This document shows positions 44,519 to 52,952 of a stretch of DNA of 64,000 nucleotides, in pieces. The stretch is from positions 6,292 through 70,291 of the forward strand of contig JANLYQ010000031.1 of the NCBI GenBank assembly GCA_031365725.1. Reading direction: 5' to 3'. Positions within the stretch are counted from its first letter, which is position 1. Each line of letters starts with the position of its first letter. The notes under the pieces are model-generated. The model ran no database searches, had not been told where the DNA came from, and was given only the letters and a program-made list of their open reading frames with translations. The position numbers were made by a program, and so were the translations under genes. The DNA is from JANLYQ01 sp031365725. Its GTDB lineage: Bacteria; Actinomycetota; Actinomycetes; JACCUZ01.

Positions 44519-45807
44519 CCGAGCAGCAGGATGGTGACCCGGCTGCGGCTGATCCGGCCGCGGCGGCGCTCGCCGACGCGCACCGTCGCGAGTGGGGATT
44601 CGTCCTCGCCGCGACGGTGCGGGTGGCGGGCAGCATCGAGGTCGCCGAGGAGTGCGTTCAGGACGCGTACGGCGCCGCGCTGGACACCTGGCGGCGACAG
44701 GGGGTGCCGCGCTCGCCCGGTGCGTGGCTCACGACGACGGCGCGCCGTCGCGCGCTGGACCTGCTGCGCCGGGAGGCGACGTTGCGGCGCAAGCTGCCGC
44801 TGCTGGTGGACCCCGCGATGGTGCAGGGTGGTCAGCTCATCGACAGCGAGCACTGGGGCAACGCCGACGGCAGCGAGTCGGTCATCGCCGACGAGCGACT
44901 GCGGCTGGTGTTCACCTGCTGCCATCCGGCACTCGCCCGCGAGGCCCAGGTCGCCCTGACGCTGCGGCTGCTGTGCGGCCTGACGACGGCCGAGATCGCC
45001 GCTGCCTTCCTGGTGCCGGAGGCGACGATGGCCGCACGTGTCACCCGGGCCAAGAAGAAGATTGCCGCCGCGAACATCCCCTACCGGGTGCCCGGCAGCA
45101 CCGAGCTGCCGGACCGGCTCGACGCCGTGCTCACCGTGGTGCACCTCGTCCTGACCGCCGGCCACCTGGCGCCGACCGGCGGCTCGCTGGTCCGGGTCGA
45201 CCTGGTGTCCCGTGCCCTCGAGCTGGCGCGGCTGCTGCAGGCACTGATGCCCGACGAGCCCGAAGTGACCGGTCTGCTCGCGCTGATGTTGCTCACCGAT
45301 GCCCGCCGCAGCACTCGCCTCGACGACGCCGGCACCTTGGTGCTGCTGGCCGACCAGGACCGCAGCAGGTGGGACCGCGACCAGATCGTCGAGGGTGCCG
45401 CGCTGGTCGAAGGGCTGCACCACAGCCGGGTCGGACGGTTCGGCCTGCAAGCGGCCATCGCCGCCGAGCACGCCTGCGCACCGTCGTACGACGACACCCG
45501 CTGGACCCGGGTGCTCGCGCTCTACGACGCGCTCCTGCGTGAATGGCCCTCACCCGTGGTCGCCCTCAATCGGGCTGTTGCACTCGCCGAGGTGGCCGGT
45601 CCGGACGTGGCGCTGGCCGAGGTCGAGCGCCTCTCCGACAGCGGTGAGCTCACCGGCTACCACTACCTGGCTGCCACCCGTGCGGACCTGCTGCGCCGGC
45701 TGGGCCGAGACACCGAGGCCAAGGCGGCGTACGCCGAGGCGCTGGCCCTCACCACCAACGACGTCGAGCGGGACTTTCTCGAGCGTCGGTCGACGGAGCT
45801 GTCCTGA
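44515..45807 (+). CDS. ECF42-type RNA polymerase sigma factor with long C-terminal extension
   Basis: 430 residues from GTG 44515. Sigma-2 region about 25-90 (EVAEECVQDAYGAALDTW), sigma-4 about 130-185 (LRLLCGLTTAEIAAAFLVPEATMAARVTRAKKKI in part). The C-terminal about 230 residues form the DUF6596/TPR-like extension (LPDRLDAVLTVVHLV, VALNRAVALAEVAGP). Such factors lack an anti-sigma partner and are controlled through this extension. Its 3' end overlaps the convergent membrane protein by 59 bp. Confidence 0.92.
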   Translation: MTEQQDGDPAAADPAAAALADAHRREWGFVLAATVRVAGSIEVAEECVQDAYGAALDTWRRQGVPRSPGAWLTTTARRRALDLLRREATLRRKLPLLVDPAMVQGGQLIDSEHWGNADGSESVIADERLRLVFTCCHPALAREAQVALTLRLLCGLTTAEIAAAFLVPEATMAARVTRAKKKIAAANIPYRVPGSTELPDRLDAVLTVVHLVLTAGHLAPTGGSLVRVDLVSRALELARLLQALMPDEPEVTGLLALMLLTDARRSTRLDDAGTLVLLADQDRSRWDRDQIVEGAALVEGLHHSRVGRFGLQAAIAAEHACAPSYDDTRWTRVLALYDALLREWPSPVVALNRAVALAEVAGPDVALAEVERLSDSGELTGYHYLAATRADLLRRLGRDTEAKAAYAEALALTTNDVERDFLERRSTELS

Positions 45808-46246
45808 GGGCAGGCACACGACGTGGGCGCAGCAGCACGGCCAGCAACGCCGTGGACACTGCCGCGGTGGCGAGCTCGACCGGCATCCGGTGCGAGCGCT
45901 CGTCCTGGATCCGGCTGTGAAAACTGTCGAACCAGCGCGGGAACGGCGAGCGGTGAAAGAACTGCTGGCCCGGCTTGTCGAGGTCGGGCAGGCAGGCGCC
46001 CATGATGCCGGCCAGCACCGGCACGAGCAGAGACCGTGGCGTGGCCCGGGCGATCGTGGCGATCGCGGCCAGACCGAGGAGCCCGTCGGGCACGGCGATG
46101 CGCATCAGGTGCTCGTCGTCCACCCCGAAGTGCGGAAACGAGTCGAGCACGAAGTGCGACACGAAACCCACGGCCAGCGCCCGTCGCGGCTCACCGGACA
46201 CCGCTCCGATGACCGCACCGGACAGCACATGGTTGGTGATGAGCAC
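45749..46246 (-). CDS. Membrane-bound metal-dependent hydrolase-like protein (YdjM/DUF457-like)
   Basis: 165 residues, four hydrophobic segments. Conserved-looking His/Asp residues occur in TNHVLSGAVIG, SHFVLDSFPHFG and ACLPDLDKPG. This resembles the YdjM group; enzymatic activity is unproven. GTG start directly abuts the CDF gene stop, so they form an operon. The last 20 codons overlap the sigma factor gene on the other strand. Confidence 0.65.
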   Translation of the reverse strand: MLITNHVLSGAVIGAVSGEPRRALAVGFVSHFVLDSFPHFGVDDEHLMRIAVPDGLLGLAAIATIARATPRSLLVPVLAGIMGACLPDLDKPGQQFFHRSPFPRWFDSFHSRIQDERSHRMPVELATAAVSTALLAVLLRPRRVPALRTAPSTDARESPARRRWW

Positions 46247-47326
46247 TCAGACTTCCCGGTGGTGGTCGATGAGGTCGTGGCTGTGGCCGGCTGCGTCGGC
46301 GTGCACCAGAGCGGCCCGCAGCCGCGGCACGTCGTGCATCAGCCGGTGCTCGACCTCTTCGGCGATCGCGTGCGCCGCGACCACGGTGAGGTCGCCATCC
46401 ACGACGATCTCGAGCTCGGCCTGCAGCCGGTGACCGATCCACCGCAGCCGGACCGCGCCGACGTCTCGCACGCCCTCGACCCGGCGAGCCGTGGTCTCCA
46501 CCAGGTCGACCAGCTCAGGGTCCACCGCGTCCATCAACCGGCGATAGATGTCGCGCACCGCGTCGCGCAGCACCCCAAGGACGGCGAGGGTGATGAGCAG
46601 TCCCACGATCGGGTCGGCCCGCTGGAATCCTGCCGCGGACAGAGCCGCACTGAGCACGACACCGAGCGAGGTGAAGCCGTCGGTGCGGGCATGCACGCCG
46701 TCCGCGACCAGGGCAGCCGAGCCGATCTGGCGGCCGACGGTGATGCGATAGCGAGCGACGATCTCGTTGCCCAGAAAGCCGATGACACCGGCGACGGCAA
46801 GCAGTCCGAGGTGGTCCAACGGTTTGGGGTCCGCGATGCGCCGGATCGCCTCGTAGGCGGCGAACGCCGCCGACGCGGCGATGACCAGCACCACCGCGAT
46901 GCCCGCGAGGTCCTCGGCCCGGCCGTAGCCGTAGGTATAGCGCTTGGTCGCCACCCGTCGTCCGACGGTGAACGCGATCGCGATCGGCACCGCCGTCATC
47001 GCGTCCGCGAGGTTGTGCACCGTGTCGACGAGCAGGGCGACGGAACCGCTCAGCAGGAAGACCGCCGCCTGCAGCGCTGCGGTGAGGGTCAGCCCGACGA
47101 AGGACAGGAACAGCGCCCGCATGCCGCGTCTGCTCGTCTCCAGCTCGGAGTCCATCGCGACCGCGGCGTCGTGGCTGTGCGGAGAGACCAGGTGCCGGAG
47201 CCGACCGAGCAGGCCCTCGGCGCCATGGTCGTGGGTGTCGTGGTCGTGAACGTGGCTTTCGTGACTCTCGTGGTCGTCGTGCCCGTGATCGTCGTGCGTG
47301 TGCTCGGCATGCTCGGGCTGGCTCAT
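46247..47326 (-). CDS. Cation diffusion facilitator (CDF) metal exporter
   Basis: 359 residues. A His/Asp-rich N-terminal stretch (residues 6-35, about 14 His) is followed by six helices. Metal site residues lie in DTVHNLADA (helix 2) and ADGVHARTDGF (helix 5), the HxxxD pairs of the family. The cytoplasmic C-terminal domain ends HSHDLIDHH. It exports Zn/Co/Cd/Fe-type divalent cations; which one is not visible. ATG overlaps the upstream DinB-like stop. Confidence 0.92.
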   Translation of the reverse strand: MSQPEHAEHTHDDHGHDDHESHESHVHDHDTHDHGAEGLLGRLRHLVSPHSHDAAVAMDSELETSRRGMRALFLSFVGLTLTAALQAAVFLLSGSVALLVDTVHNLADAMTAVPIAIAFTVGRRVATKRYTYGYGRAEDLAGIAVVLVIAASAAFAAYEAIRRIADPKPLDHLGLLAVAGVIGFLGNEIVARYRITVGRQIGSAALVADGVHARTDGFTSLGVVLSAALSAAGFQRADPIVGLLITLAVLGVLRDAVRDIYRRLMDAVDPELVDLVETTARRVEGVRDVGAVRLRWIGHRLQAELEIVVDGDLTVVAAHAIAEEVEHRLMHDVPRLRAALVHADAAGHSHDLIDHHREV

Positions 47327-47847
47327 GCGCTGCCGCCGACGTCATGCAGGTGGTGCAGCCAGTCGTGGGCGTAGTAGCGGGCGAGAGTCGCGACGGTGAA
47401 CGTCGCCCCGTCGCTGCGGCGTCCGGTGCGCTCCCACTGCTTGCCGGTGACCGTGTCGAAGACGCGCGCTGCGCTCGAGGCTGCCGCACCCAGCTCGTCA
47501 GCAACCACCGACGGGTCCTGGTCGGTGTAGGCCTCGGCGACCGCGGTCTCGTCCTGGTCCCAGTTGGCGAACAGCGGGTCGGTCTCGGCGAGCATCAGCT
47601 CCAGGCGCTGCTGATAGATCCGGTGCACGTCGCGCACGTGGCAGCCGTACTCCAGCGGCGACCAGACCTCCGGGTTCGACCGGGTGCCTGCGGTAGGAGC
47701 GGCCAGCGCCCGTTCCCACGACTCAGCATTGCTCCTGGCCAGCGCGGCCACCGACGTCGGGTCGATCGTGCTCGCCTCGATGCCGCACTCGGGGCACGGT
47801 CGGCCGAGGACCCAGGTCCAGTCCTTGCCGTCGGGGACGATAGGCAT
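47323..47847 (-). CDS. DinB/MDMPI-family protein
   Basis: About 174 residues. Putative metal-site histidines: GCHVRDVHRIYQQRL and ARYYAHDWLHHLHDV, the two-helix His pattern of the DinB four-helix bundle. An N-terminal RPCPECG could bind metal as well. Members include thiol-dependent enzymes; function here unknown. Start ATG 47847 or GTG 47856. First gene of the CDF operon. Confidence 0.75.
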   Translation of the reverse strand: MPIVPDGKDWTWVLGRPCPECGIEASTIDPTSVAALARSNAESWERALAAPTAGTRSNPEVWSPLEYGCHVRDVHRIYQQRLELMLAETDPLFANWDQDETAVAEAYTDQDPSVVADELGAAASSAARVFDTVTGKQWERTGRRSDGATFTVATLARYYAHDWLHHLHDVGGSA

Positions 47848-47897
47848 GACCGGCACGATACGGGCGAAGGCAGCGACCGAGCACCGAGGGAGGCACC

Positions 47898-48506
47898 GTG
47901 GCGCGTACCTTCGTCGCCCTCGGCGACTCGTTCACCGAAGGCCTCGAGGACGACCTGGGCCCGACCGGTCGCCACCTCGGCTGGGCTGACCGGGTCGCTG
48001 CGGCCCGACCTGGTGTCGTTCCACGCCGGCCCCAACGACGTCCTGCGGCCGGGCCGTGACGTCGCCAACATCGTCGCGCGCTACGAGAAGGTCGTCGACG
48101 ACCTCGCCTCCTCGGGTGCCCAGCTGCTCCTGCTGACCGCGCCGAGCCTGCGCTGCAGGACCGCCGCGTCTGGCACGAGGACCGGCTGCATCTTGCCCCG
48201 GAAGGGCACGCCCGGGTGGCCGCTGCCGTGCTCGGAGCCCTGACCGGGCGCGACGACGTTCCGGCCGGACCCGACCTGCTCGGCGGCGCGCCTGGCTGGT
48301 GGCGCATCCCGCTGCCACCGGGCGCGCCGGTCCCGCGGCGGGTGTCAGTCGCAGGAGACGTCCGCTGGGTACGCCGACACCTGGCGCCCTGGGTGGTCCG
48401 CCGCTTTCGTGGCACTTCCAGCGGTGACGGTCTGCTCGCCAAGCGCCCGAGGTGGTCGATCTGGATCCTGGCTCAGCGCACCCGTGACGCGAGGCGCTGC
48501 TGGTAG
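47898..48506 (+). pseudogene. SGNH-family hydrolase, internally deleted and frameshifted
   Basis: GGGAGG precedes a GTG at 47898. Block I (FVALGDSFTEG) is intact, but the frame stops after 55 codons. LRPDLVSFHAGPNDVLR (block III) and LLLLTAP lie in the next frame. RVWHEDRLHLAPEGHARVA (block V, Asp-His) returns to the first frame from about 48150 and runs to TAG 48504. Distances between blocks are far shorter than in intact enzymes, so at least two deletions occurred. It overlaps the GH3 gene by 34 bp. Confidence 0.8.
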
Positions 48507-49810
48507 ATCCGTAAGGCGATGACCCGCGACGCAGCCTCCATCAACCGTCCGGCGCTGAGCTGGCCGGTCGTCACGGCCCGGATGATCGCTTGCCGGGCCT
48601 GCATCGGATAGGGCGAGTTGAGCACCAGGTCGTTGCCCGCCTGCAGCGACAGGACCGCGCCCCGACCGGAGTCATAGGGCCCGTTGATCGGCCCCATGCC
48701 CTGGCTGTCGGTGACCGCCACCCCCTGGAAGCCGACGACGCCGCGGAGCAGTCCCTGCACGACACCAGCCGTGATCGACCCAGGGCGCCCCGGTCTGACC
48801 GCGTCAACAGCGAGATGGGCTGTCATGACGACCGGCGCGCCGGCATCCACGGCGGCAGCGAAGGTCACCAGGTCGGTCCGGCGCAGCTCGGCGAGCGACT
48901 TCGGCTGCGAGGGCAACGCGTGGTGGCTGTCGCCGAGGACGCTGCCGAGCCCGGGGAAGTGCTTGACCACCGGCAGCACGCCGGCCGACAGATATCCGCG
49001 CATCGTTGCGGTGACCATGGTCGCGGCCAGCTTCCGGTCGCGGGAGTAGGTGCGCGAGCCCAGCACGGAGCGTCCGTCCGGGTCGACGTCGGCGACCGGG
49101 GCCATCACCATCGTCACCCCGAGCGCGCGCAGTGCCGCGCCGTTGTCGTGGGCCACCTGCCGGGCGTACGCCGGGTCACCCGTCACCCCGACCGAGGCCG
49201 CAGAGGGGACCCGGGCGACGCCGACGACCAGGCGCTGGACGCCGCCGCCTTCCTGGTCGATCGACACCAGCAACGGCAGGCCGTCGGGCCGGTCCCCGGT
49301 CGCGTGCAGGGCGGTGTCGAGGGCCGCGACCTGGGTCGCGTCGGAGATGACTTCCGGGCGCAGGAAGACCCCACCGAAGGGGTGGGCGGCCAGCACCTCG
49401 GTGGCCGTGGGTGATCCGTGCATCCGACGGTTGAGGGCGGCCTCGGCGTCGGTGGGTCGGTCGGCATCGTGCCCCCAGAACCCCGGCATGAGCACGGTGC
49501 TCGCCTGGTCGGCGAGCGACATGGCCGACACCAGGCTGCGCGCCCGCGCCAGCTCGCCCACGGTCGGGCCCCAGCCCGTCGGCCGGTCCGCTGCTGTGGT
49601 GACGCTCGGTGAGGGCTCGTCGGTGCCGCCCCGGCCGGCACTGGTCTGGCCCGCGCCGGGAGGGTGTGCACTGGTCGGTCCAGCACTGGTCTGGCCGGCT
49701 CTCGCTGGCGCGGCTCCGTCCGAGGAGGCGCCCACGCCGCTGCAGGCGGCGACGCTCAGGACGAGGGCTACGCCCCACATTGACGCCATCAGCTTCGTTG
49801 TTCCGCGCAC
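48473..49810 (-). CDS. GH3-family beta-N-acetylhexosaminidase-like lipoprotein
   Basis: 445 residues. Lipobox SVAAC (Cys about 23) predicts a lipoprotein, followed by a repetitive Gly/Ala/Thr linker (AGQTSAG twice). The GH3 barrel shows SIDQEGGGVQRL, KHFPGLGSVLGDSHHALP with the DSH catalytic loop of NagZ-type enzymes, and the nucleophile Asp in VTDSQGM. The usual PGHG is PGLG here. Probably cleaves GlcNAc-containing wall fragments outside the membrane. ATG codons at 49789 and 49780 are alternative starts. Confidence 0.87.
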   Translation of the reverse strand: MRGTTKLMASMWGVALVLSVAACSGVGASSDGAAPARAGQTSAGPTSAHPPGAGQTSAGRGGTDEPSPSVTTAADRPTGWGPTVGELARARSLVSAMSLADQASTVLMPGFWGHDADRPTDAEAALNRRMHGSPTATEVLAAHPFGGVFLRPEVISDATQVAALDTALHATGDRPDGLPLLVSIDQEGGGVQRLVVGVARVPSAASVGVTGDPAYARQVAHDNGAALRALGVTMVMAPVADVDPDGRSVLGSRTYSRDRKLAATMVTATMRGYLSAGVLPVVKHFPGLGSVLGDSHHALPSQPKSLAELRRTDLVTFAAAVDAGAPVVMTAHLAVDAVRPGRPGSITAGVVQGLLRGVVGFQGVAVTDSQGMGPINGPYDSGRGAVLSLQAGNDLVLNSPYPMQARQAIIRAVTTGQLSAGRLMEAASRVIALRIYQQRLASRVR

Positions 49811-49850
49811 CGGGTCACTCTGCCTTACCGACTCTCGCGGTCAGCCGTCA

Positions 49851-49856
49851 TAGCCT
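49851..49856 (+). promoter_or_regulatory. -10 hexamer TAGCCT of the leaderless DUF5522 gene
   Basis: TAGCCT is 7 nt before the GTG at 49864; no Shine-Dalgarno. Confidence 0.5.
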
Positions 49857-49863
49857 GGCTGTC

Positions 49864-50043
49864 GTGACCGAGCCGCTGTCCCCAGACGTGCTTGCTGCGC
49901 ACCGGGTGGCAGTCGAGTCCGGTCAAGCCGGCTATCTCGACCCGGCCTCGGGCCTGTTCGTGCTCACCGCGCAGTTTCTTGCCGACCGGGGCACCTGTTG
50001 TCACCGGGGCTGCCGGCACTGCCCGTACCCCGACGCGCCCTGA
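49864..50043 (+). CDS. DUF5522-family small Cys-rich protein
   Basis: 59 residues. Family features: AHRVAVESGQAGYLDPASGLFVLTAQFL and the C-terminal GTCCHRGCRHCPYP (key part CCHRGCRHCPY), whose four cysteines suggest a small metal or iron-sulfur site. Function unknown. Divergent from the GH3 gene and directly upstream of the region containing the hairpin array. Confidence 0.8.
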   Translation: MTEPLSPDVLAAHRVAVESGQAGYLDPASGLFVLTAQFLADRGTCCHRGCRHCPYPDAP

Positions 50044-50357
50044 ACCAGCCATCAGCTGCTGTCCGGATGCTGGACATCGCGCAGGTGGCCTGTGCATCGA
50101 TCGGTGCATAACTCGGTGGACAGTGACGCGGATCGGGGGACAACCCATCCCCAGATGTGGACCATCTTGTGGACGACCAAGGCGCCGAGAATTGGTCCCG
50201 AGGAAGCCCTTGTGTTGGGTGGAGTTGGCCGACTAGACATGGCGTTGTCACCGGGAACGGGGACCGGCCCGTGGGGAAACCTCCGGGGCGCGGCCAGCAG
50301 CGGGAGACCGCAGCAGGTAGCGGGTTCACGACGATGGTGATGGGTCCCGAGTTGCTG
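50044..50357. other. Gene-free stretch between DUF5522 gene and hairpin array
   Basis: No protein gene recognised. It contains a near-palindrome TGCATCGATCGGTGCA (50093-50108) and two TGTGGACNA nonamers (50156, 50168). The promoter of the downstream structured RNA would be expected here, but no convincing hexamer pair was found. Confidence 0.5.
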
Positions 50358-50714
50358 GGCAGGTGAGCAATCACCACGCCGCGGCTCGGATGCCCGTTCT
50401 GCGACGAGCAACGCCGAGCAATCGGCGATGCACGAGGCAGGACACCCGTTCTCTGCAGGTATCGAGTGCGAGCAATCGCGACCGATCACCACGGAGGACA
50501 CCGCTCCACGTAGGAGCCTGAGCCGAGCAATCGGATCAGGGGACCGCGAGGAGCAACCTGTTCCGCGACAGGCACGGCTCGAGCAATCGGGACCGACCTG
50601 ACGCGGGGCGGTCGGGTGAGCCGGTCGCTGCTGCGAGCAATCGCGCGGAGACGAGGCAACCTGGCCGGCGAGGCCCCTCCGGCTCATGCATGGAGGGGCC
50701 TTTCGTCGTCTCCG
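50358..50714 (+). ncRNA. Candidate structured RNA: six GCAA-tetraloop hairpins at about 54-nt spacing plus terminator
   Basis: Six hairpins share an invariant GA-GCAA-TC core with different, matched stems: GGTGA/TCACC (50362-50375), CGCCGA/TCGGCG (50412-50427), GCGA/TCGC (50468-50479), CCGA/TCGG with outer CTGA/TCAG (50518-50539), CTCGA/TCGGG plus CGG/CCG (50575-50595), GCGA/TCGC (50633-50644). The cores start at 50365, 50416, 50470, 50525, 50581 and 50635. Other hairpins lie between them, for example GCTCC/GGAGC and GGAGCA/TGTTCC. The array ends in a 9-bp outer stem (50646-50654 with 50706-50714) around a strong hairpin. Paired changes argue for RNA structure; GCAA is a GNRA loop only on this strand. 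No match to RNase P, tmRNA, SRP or 6S was recognised. Confidence 0.6.
50671..50701 (+). terminator. Strong terminator-like hairpin closing the hairpin array
   Basis: AGGCCCCTCC and GGAGGGGCCT form a 10-bp stem with an 11-nt loop, followed by TTCGTCG. It is enclosed by a further 9-bp stem CGGAGACGA/TCGTCTCCG. It may end the candidate RNA or act as an attenuator for the ferric reductase-like gene. Confidence 0.65.
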
Positions 50715-50774
50715 GCCATGTCGCCCAGACGTGGGGCTGACGCGGAGGTGCTTCACAGCAATCACCCAGCCTCG

Positions 50775-50794
50775 ACGGGCACGATCGTGCCCGT
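50775..50794. promoter_or_regulatory. Perfect 20-bp palindrome at the start of the ferric reductase-like gene
   Basis: ACGGGCACGATCGTGCCCGT is fully self-complementary and includes both candidate GTG start codons (50787 and 50793). An operator for an unlinked regulator, or a start-codon-occluding hairpin, is inferred. Confidence 0.6.
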
Positions 50795-52208
50795 GACCAC
50801 GACGACGCCTTCTTCTCCGGCCCGCCCCGCGGCGCCCCGCCGAAGGGGCGCTCCCGCCCGGCGTCGCTGGTGGCCCACCGCTCAGCCCGACCTCGTGCTG
50901 CTCACCGTCCTGGCCTCGCTGGTGGTGGTCGTCTCGTTGTGGCTCGCCAACGGCAACCTGCAGCAGGTCACCACCGGGCACGGCCTGGGTCTCACCTCCG
51001 GCGGGCGGCTCACCGGGCTCGTCGCCTCCGACCTGCTGCTGCTGCAGGTCCTCGCGATGGCGCGCATCCCGTGGATCGAGCAGGCTTTCGGCCAGGACCG
51101 GCTGGCCCGCTGGCATCGCTGGCTCGGCTTCAGCTCGTTCTGGTTGATGGTGGCCCACATCGTGCTCATCACGATGGGCTACGCCGCCACCGCACGGACC
51201 GGCGTCCTGCCCGAGCTCTGGCACCTGGTGCTCACCTATCCGGGCATGCTCCTGGCCGCTGCCTCGACGGTGCTGCTGGTCATGGTCGTGGTCACCTCGA
51301 TCAAGGTCGCGCGACGCAAGCTGCGCTACGAGTCGTGGCACCTGCTGCATCTCTACGCCTACCTCGGCGTCGGGCTCGCTCTGCCGCACCAGGTGTGGAC
51401 CGGCGCCGACTTCATCGCCTCGCCGTGGTCGAGGACCTACTGGTGGACGTTGTACGCCGTGTCTCTGGGCGCCGTCCTCTGCTACCGCGTCGGGCTGCCG
51501 CTGGTCCGCACCCTGCGGCACCGAGTCGTCGTGCACCAGGTGGTGCGCGAGGCCGAGGGCATCGTCTCGGTGCACCTGCGCGGGCGGGCGCTGGACAAGC
51601 TGCCGGCCAAGCCGGGGCAGTTCTTCGTGTGGCGCTTCCTGGACGGCCCCGGCTGGAGCCGGGGCCACCCCTATTCGCTGTCGGCCAAGCCGCACAAGAC
51701 CATGCTGCGCATCACGGTCAAGGACCTGGGTGACGGCAGCCGCGCGCTGGCCGACGTACGGCCCGGGACCCGCGTCCTGCTCGAAGGCCCTTACGGCGCC
51801 CTCACAGCTGACCGGCGCACCCGCACCCGCACCACCCTGATTGCCTGTGGCATCGGCATCACCCCGCTGCGGGCGCTGCTCGAGGACCTGCCCTCGGGCA
51901 CCAACCTGATCTACCGAGCCCGCGACGAGTCCGAGGTCGTCCTGCGCAAAGAGCTCGCCGCGCTGGCGGGGGCTCGCCGGGCCGCCATCTCCTACCTGAT
52001 CGGGCCGCGGGCCGGTGACGGCTCGTGGATCCCGGCCGAGTGGCGCCATGTCGGCGAGGTCGGCACGTTGCTGCACCTGGTGCCCGACATCCGCGACCAC
52101 GACGTCTACGTCTGCGGACCCGAGGCCTGGATGGACGCGATGCTCGTGACCCTGCGGAACGCTGCGGTGCCGGACTCCCAGGTGCACGTCGAGCGCTTCG
52201 CGTACTGA
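50787..52208 (+). CDS. Ferric reductase-like transmembrane flavoprotein
   Basis: About 473 residues. An Arg/Pro-rich N-terminus precedes six predicted helices with paired histidines for heme (RWHRWLGF, VAHIVLI, SWHLLHLYAY, LPHQVW). A ferredoxin-reductase-type module follows: FAD motif HPYSLS, Gly-rich DGSRALADVRPGTRV, NAD-binding ACGIGITPLRALL, and C-terminal VYVCGPEAWMDAML. It would carry electrons from cytosolic NAD(P)H across the membrane. The next gene encodes an exported FMN-binding protein, its likely acceptor. Start is uncertain. Confidence 0.88.
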   Translation: MPVTTTTPSSPARPAAPRRRGAPARRRWWPTAQPDLVLLTVLASLVVVVSLWLANGNLQQVTTGHGLGLTSGGRLTGLVASDLLLLQVLAMARIPWIEQAFGQDRLARWHRWLGFSSFWLMVAHIVLITMGYAATARTGVLPELWHLVLTYPGMLLAAASTVLLVMVVVTSIKVARRKLRYESWHLLHLYAYLGVGLALPHQVWTGADFIASPWSRTYWWTLYAVSLGAVLCYRVGLPLVRTLRHRVVVHQVVREAEGIVSVHLRGRALDKLPAKPGQFFVWRFLDGPGWSRGHPYSLSAKPHKTMLRITVKDLGDGSRALADVRPGTRVLLEGPYGALTADRRTRTRTTLIACGIGITPLRALLEDLPSGTNLIYRARDESEVVLRKELAALAGARRAAISYLIGPRAGDGSWIPAEWRHVGEVGTLLHLVPDIRDHDVYVCGPEAWMDAMLVTLRNAAVPDSQVHVERFAY

Positions 52209-52239
52209 CCGACCCGACCGAGTGAGAAGAGAGAACATC

Positions 52240-52758
52240 GTGCGCAGGATCGTGGTCGCCCTCGCCGGCACCATCTCCGGGCTGGTGATGCTGTTCAGCT
52301 ATCACACCTCGCTCGGCGCGTCCGGCACTCAGGTTGCTGTCGGCACGGGTACCGGCACGGGCAACAGCGCCGGCAGCAGCACCGCGGGTGGTAGCACCAG
52401 CGCCGCCGGCGGTACGCCGGACCCCACCGCGAGTTCCTCGGCCACGTCCGGGTCCGGCTCCAGCCCGTCCGCTGCCGCGACGACCAAGACAGTTACCGGG
52501 GACACCTTCCAGACCCAGTGGGGTCCCGTGCAGGTGGCGTTGACCATCAAGGGCGCCAAGATCACCGCGGTCGACGCCGTGCAGTACCCCAACGGCAACC
52601 CGCGCGACCAGGAGATCAACTCGGTTGCGCTGCCGATTCTCGCCCAGGAGGCACTGAAGGCGCAGACCGCTCGGATCGACATGGTCAGCGGAGCGACCGT
52701 CACCTCGGATGGCTACCTGCAGTCCCTGCAGTCGGCCCTCGACAAGGCGAACCTGTAG
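52240..52758 (+). CDS. Exported FMN-binding domain protein (covalent flavin carrier)
   Basis: 172 residues from GTG 52240 (AAGAGAG upstream; GTG 52222 is an alternative). An N-terminal membrane anchor (about 3-22) and a 60-residue Ser/Thr/Gly linker precede an FMN_bind domain. SGATVTS near the C-terminus is the flavinylation motif, with its Thr the expected site for FMN attached by ApbE. No apbE lies in the window. Paired with the flavocytochrome it forms an extracytosolic electron transfer unit. Confidence 0.88.
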   Translation: MRRIVVALAGTISGLVMLFSYHTSLGASGTQVAVGTGTGTGNSAGSSTAGGSTSAAGGTPDPTASSSATSGSGSSPSAAATTKTVTGDTFQTQWGPVQVALTIKGAKITAVDAVQYPNGNPRDQEINSVALPILAQEALKAQTARIDMVSGATVTSDGYLQSLQSALDKANL

Positions 52759-52952
52759 CTGTCGGAGCGAGTCATCTGACGCCCCGTCCCGTCAGTAACA
52801 GCCACGCCAACGCCGCCCCAATCTCGGCCGTCTGCCCCGCTGAGTCCTCGTTGTGCTGGGTCCATGGCCCAGCCACGAAGAAGCTGTCAAGGTCAGCAAA
52901 TTTCGTTGTGGACAAACGGTTTCTGGGGTCAAACAGGAGTAGACTCGAACAC
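52759..52952. other. Intergenic region before the HNH gene
   Basis: 194 bp without a gene. It contains a GCTGGG/CCCAGC inverted repeat around CCATGG (about 52855-52873), possibly ending the flavin operon, and the SOS-controlled leaderless promoter at the right end. Confidence 0.5.

Noticed and set aside
50156..50176. Two DnaA-box-like nonamers TGTGGACCA and TGTGGACGA
   Set aside because: Each has a mismatch, only two occur, and no dnaA/dnaN or AT-rich unwinding region is nearby, so an origin is not supported.
50365..50642. CRISPR-like spacing of GAGCAATC repeats
   Set aside because: The shared core is only 8-10 bp and flanking stems vary in pairs. CRISPR repeats are longer and nearly identical, and no cas gene is present.
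50052..52274. Long minus-strand open frame with repeated Asp-Cys-Ser across the hairpin array
   Set aside because: Most of it is the antisense of the ferric reductase-like gene, composition is Arg/Pro/Cys-rich noise, and the 55- and 56-nt spacings break the repeat out of frame.
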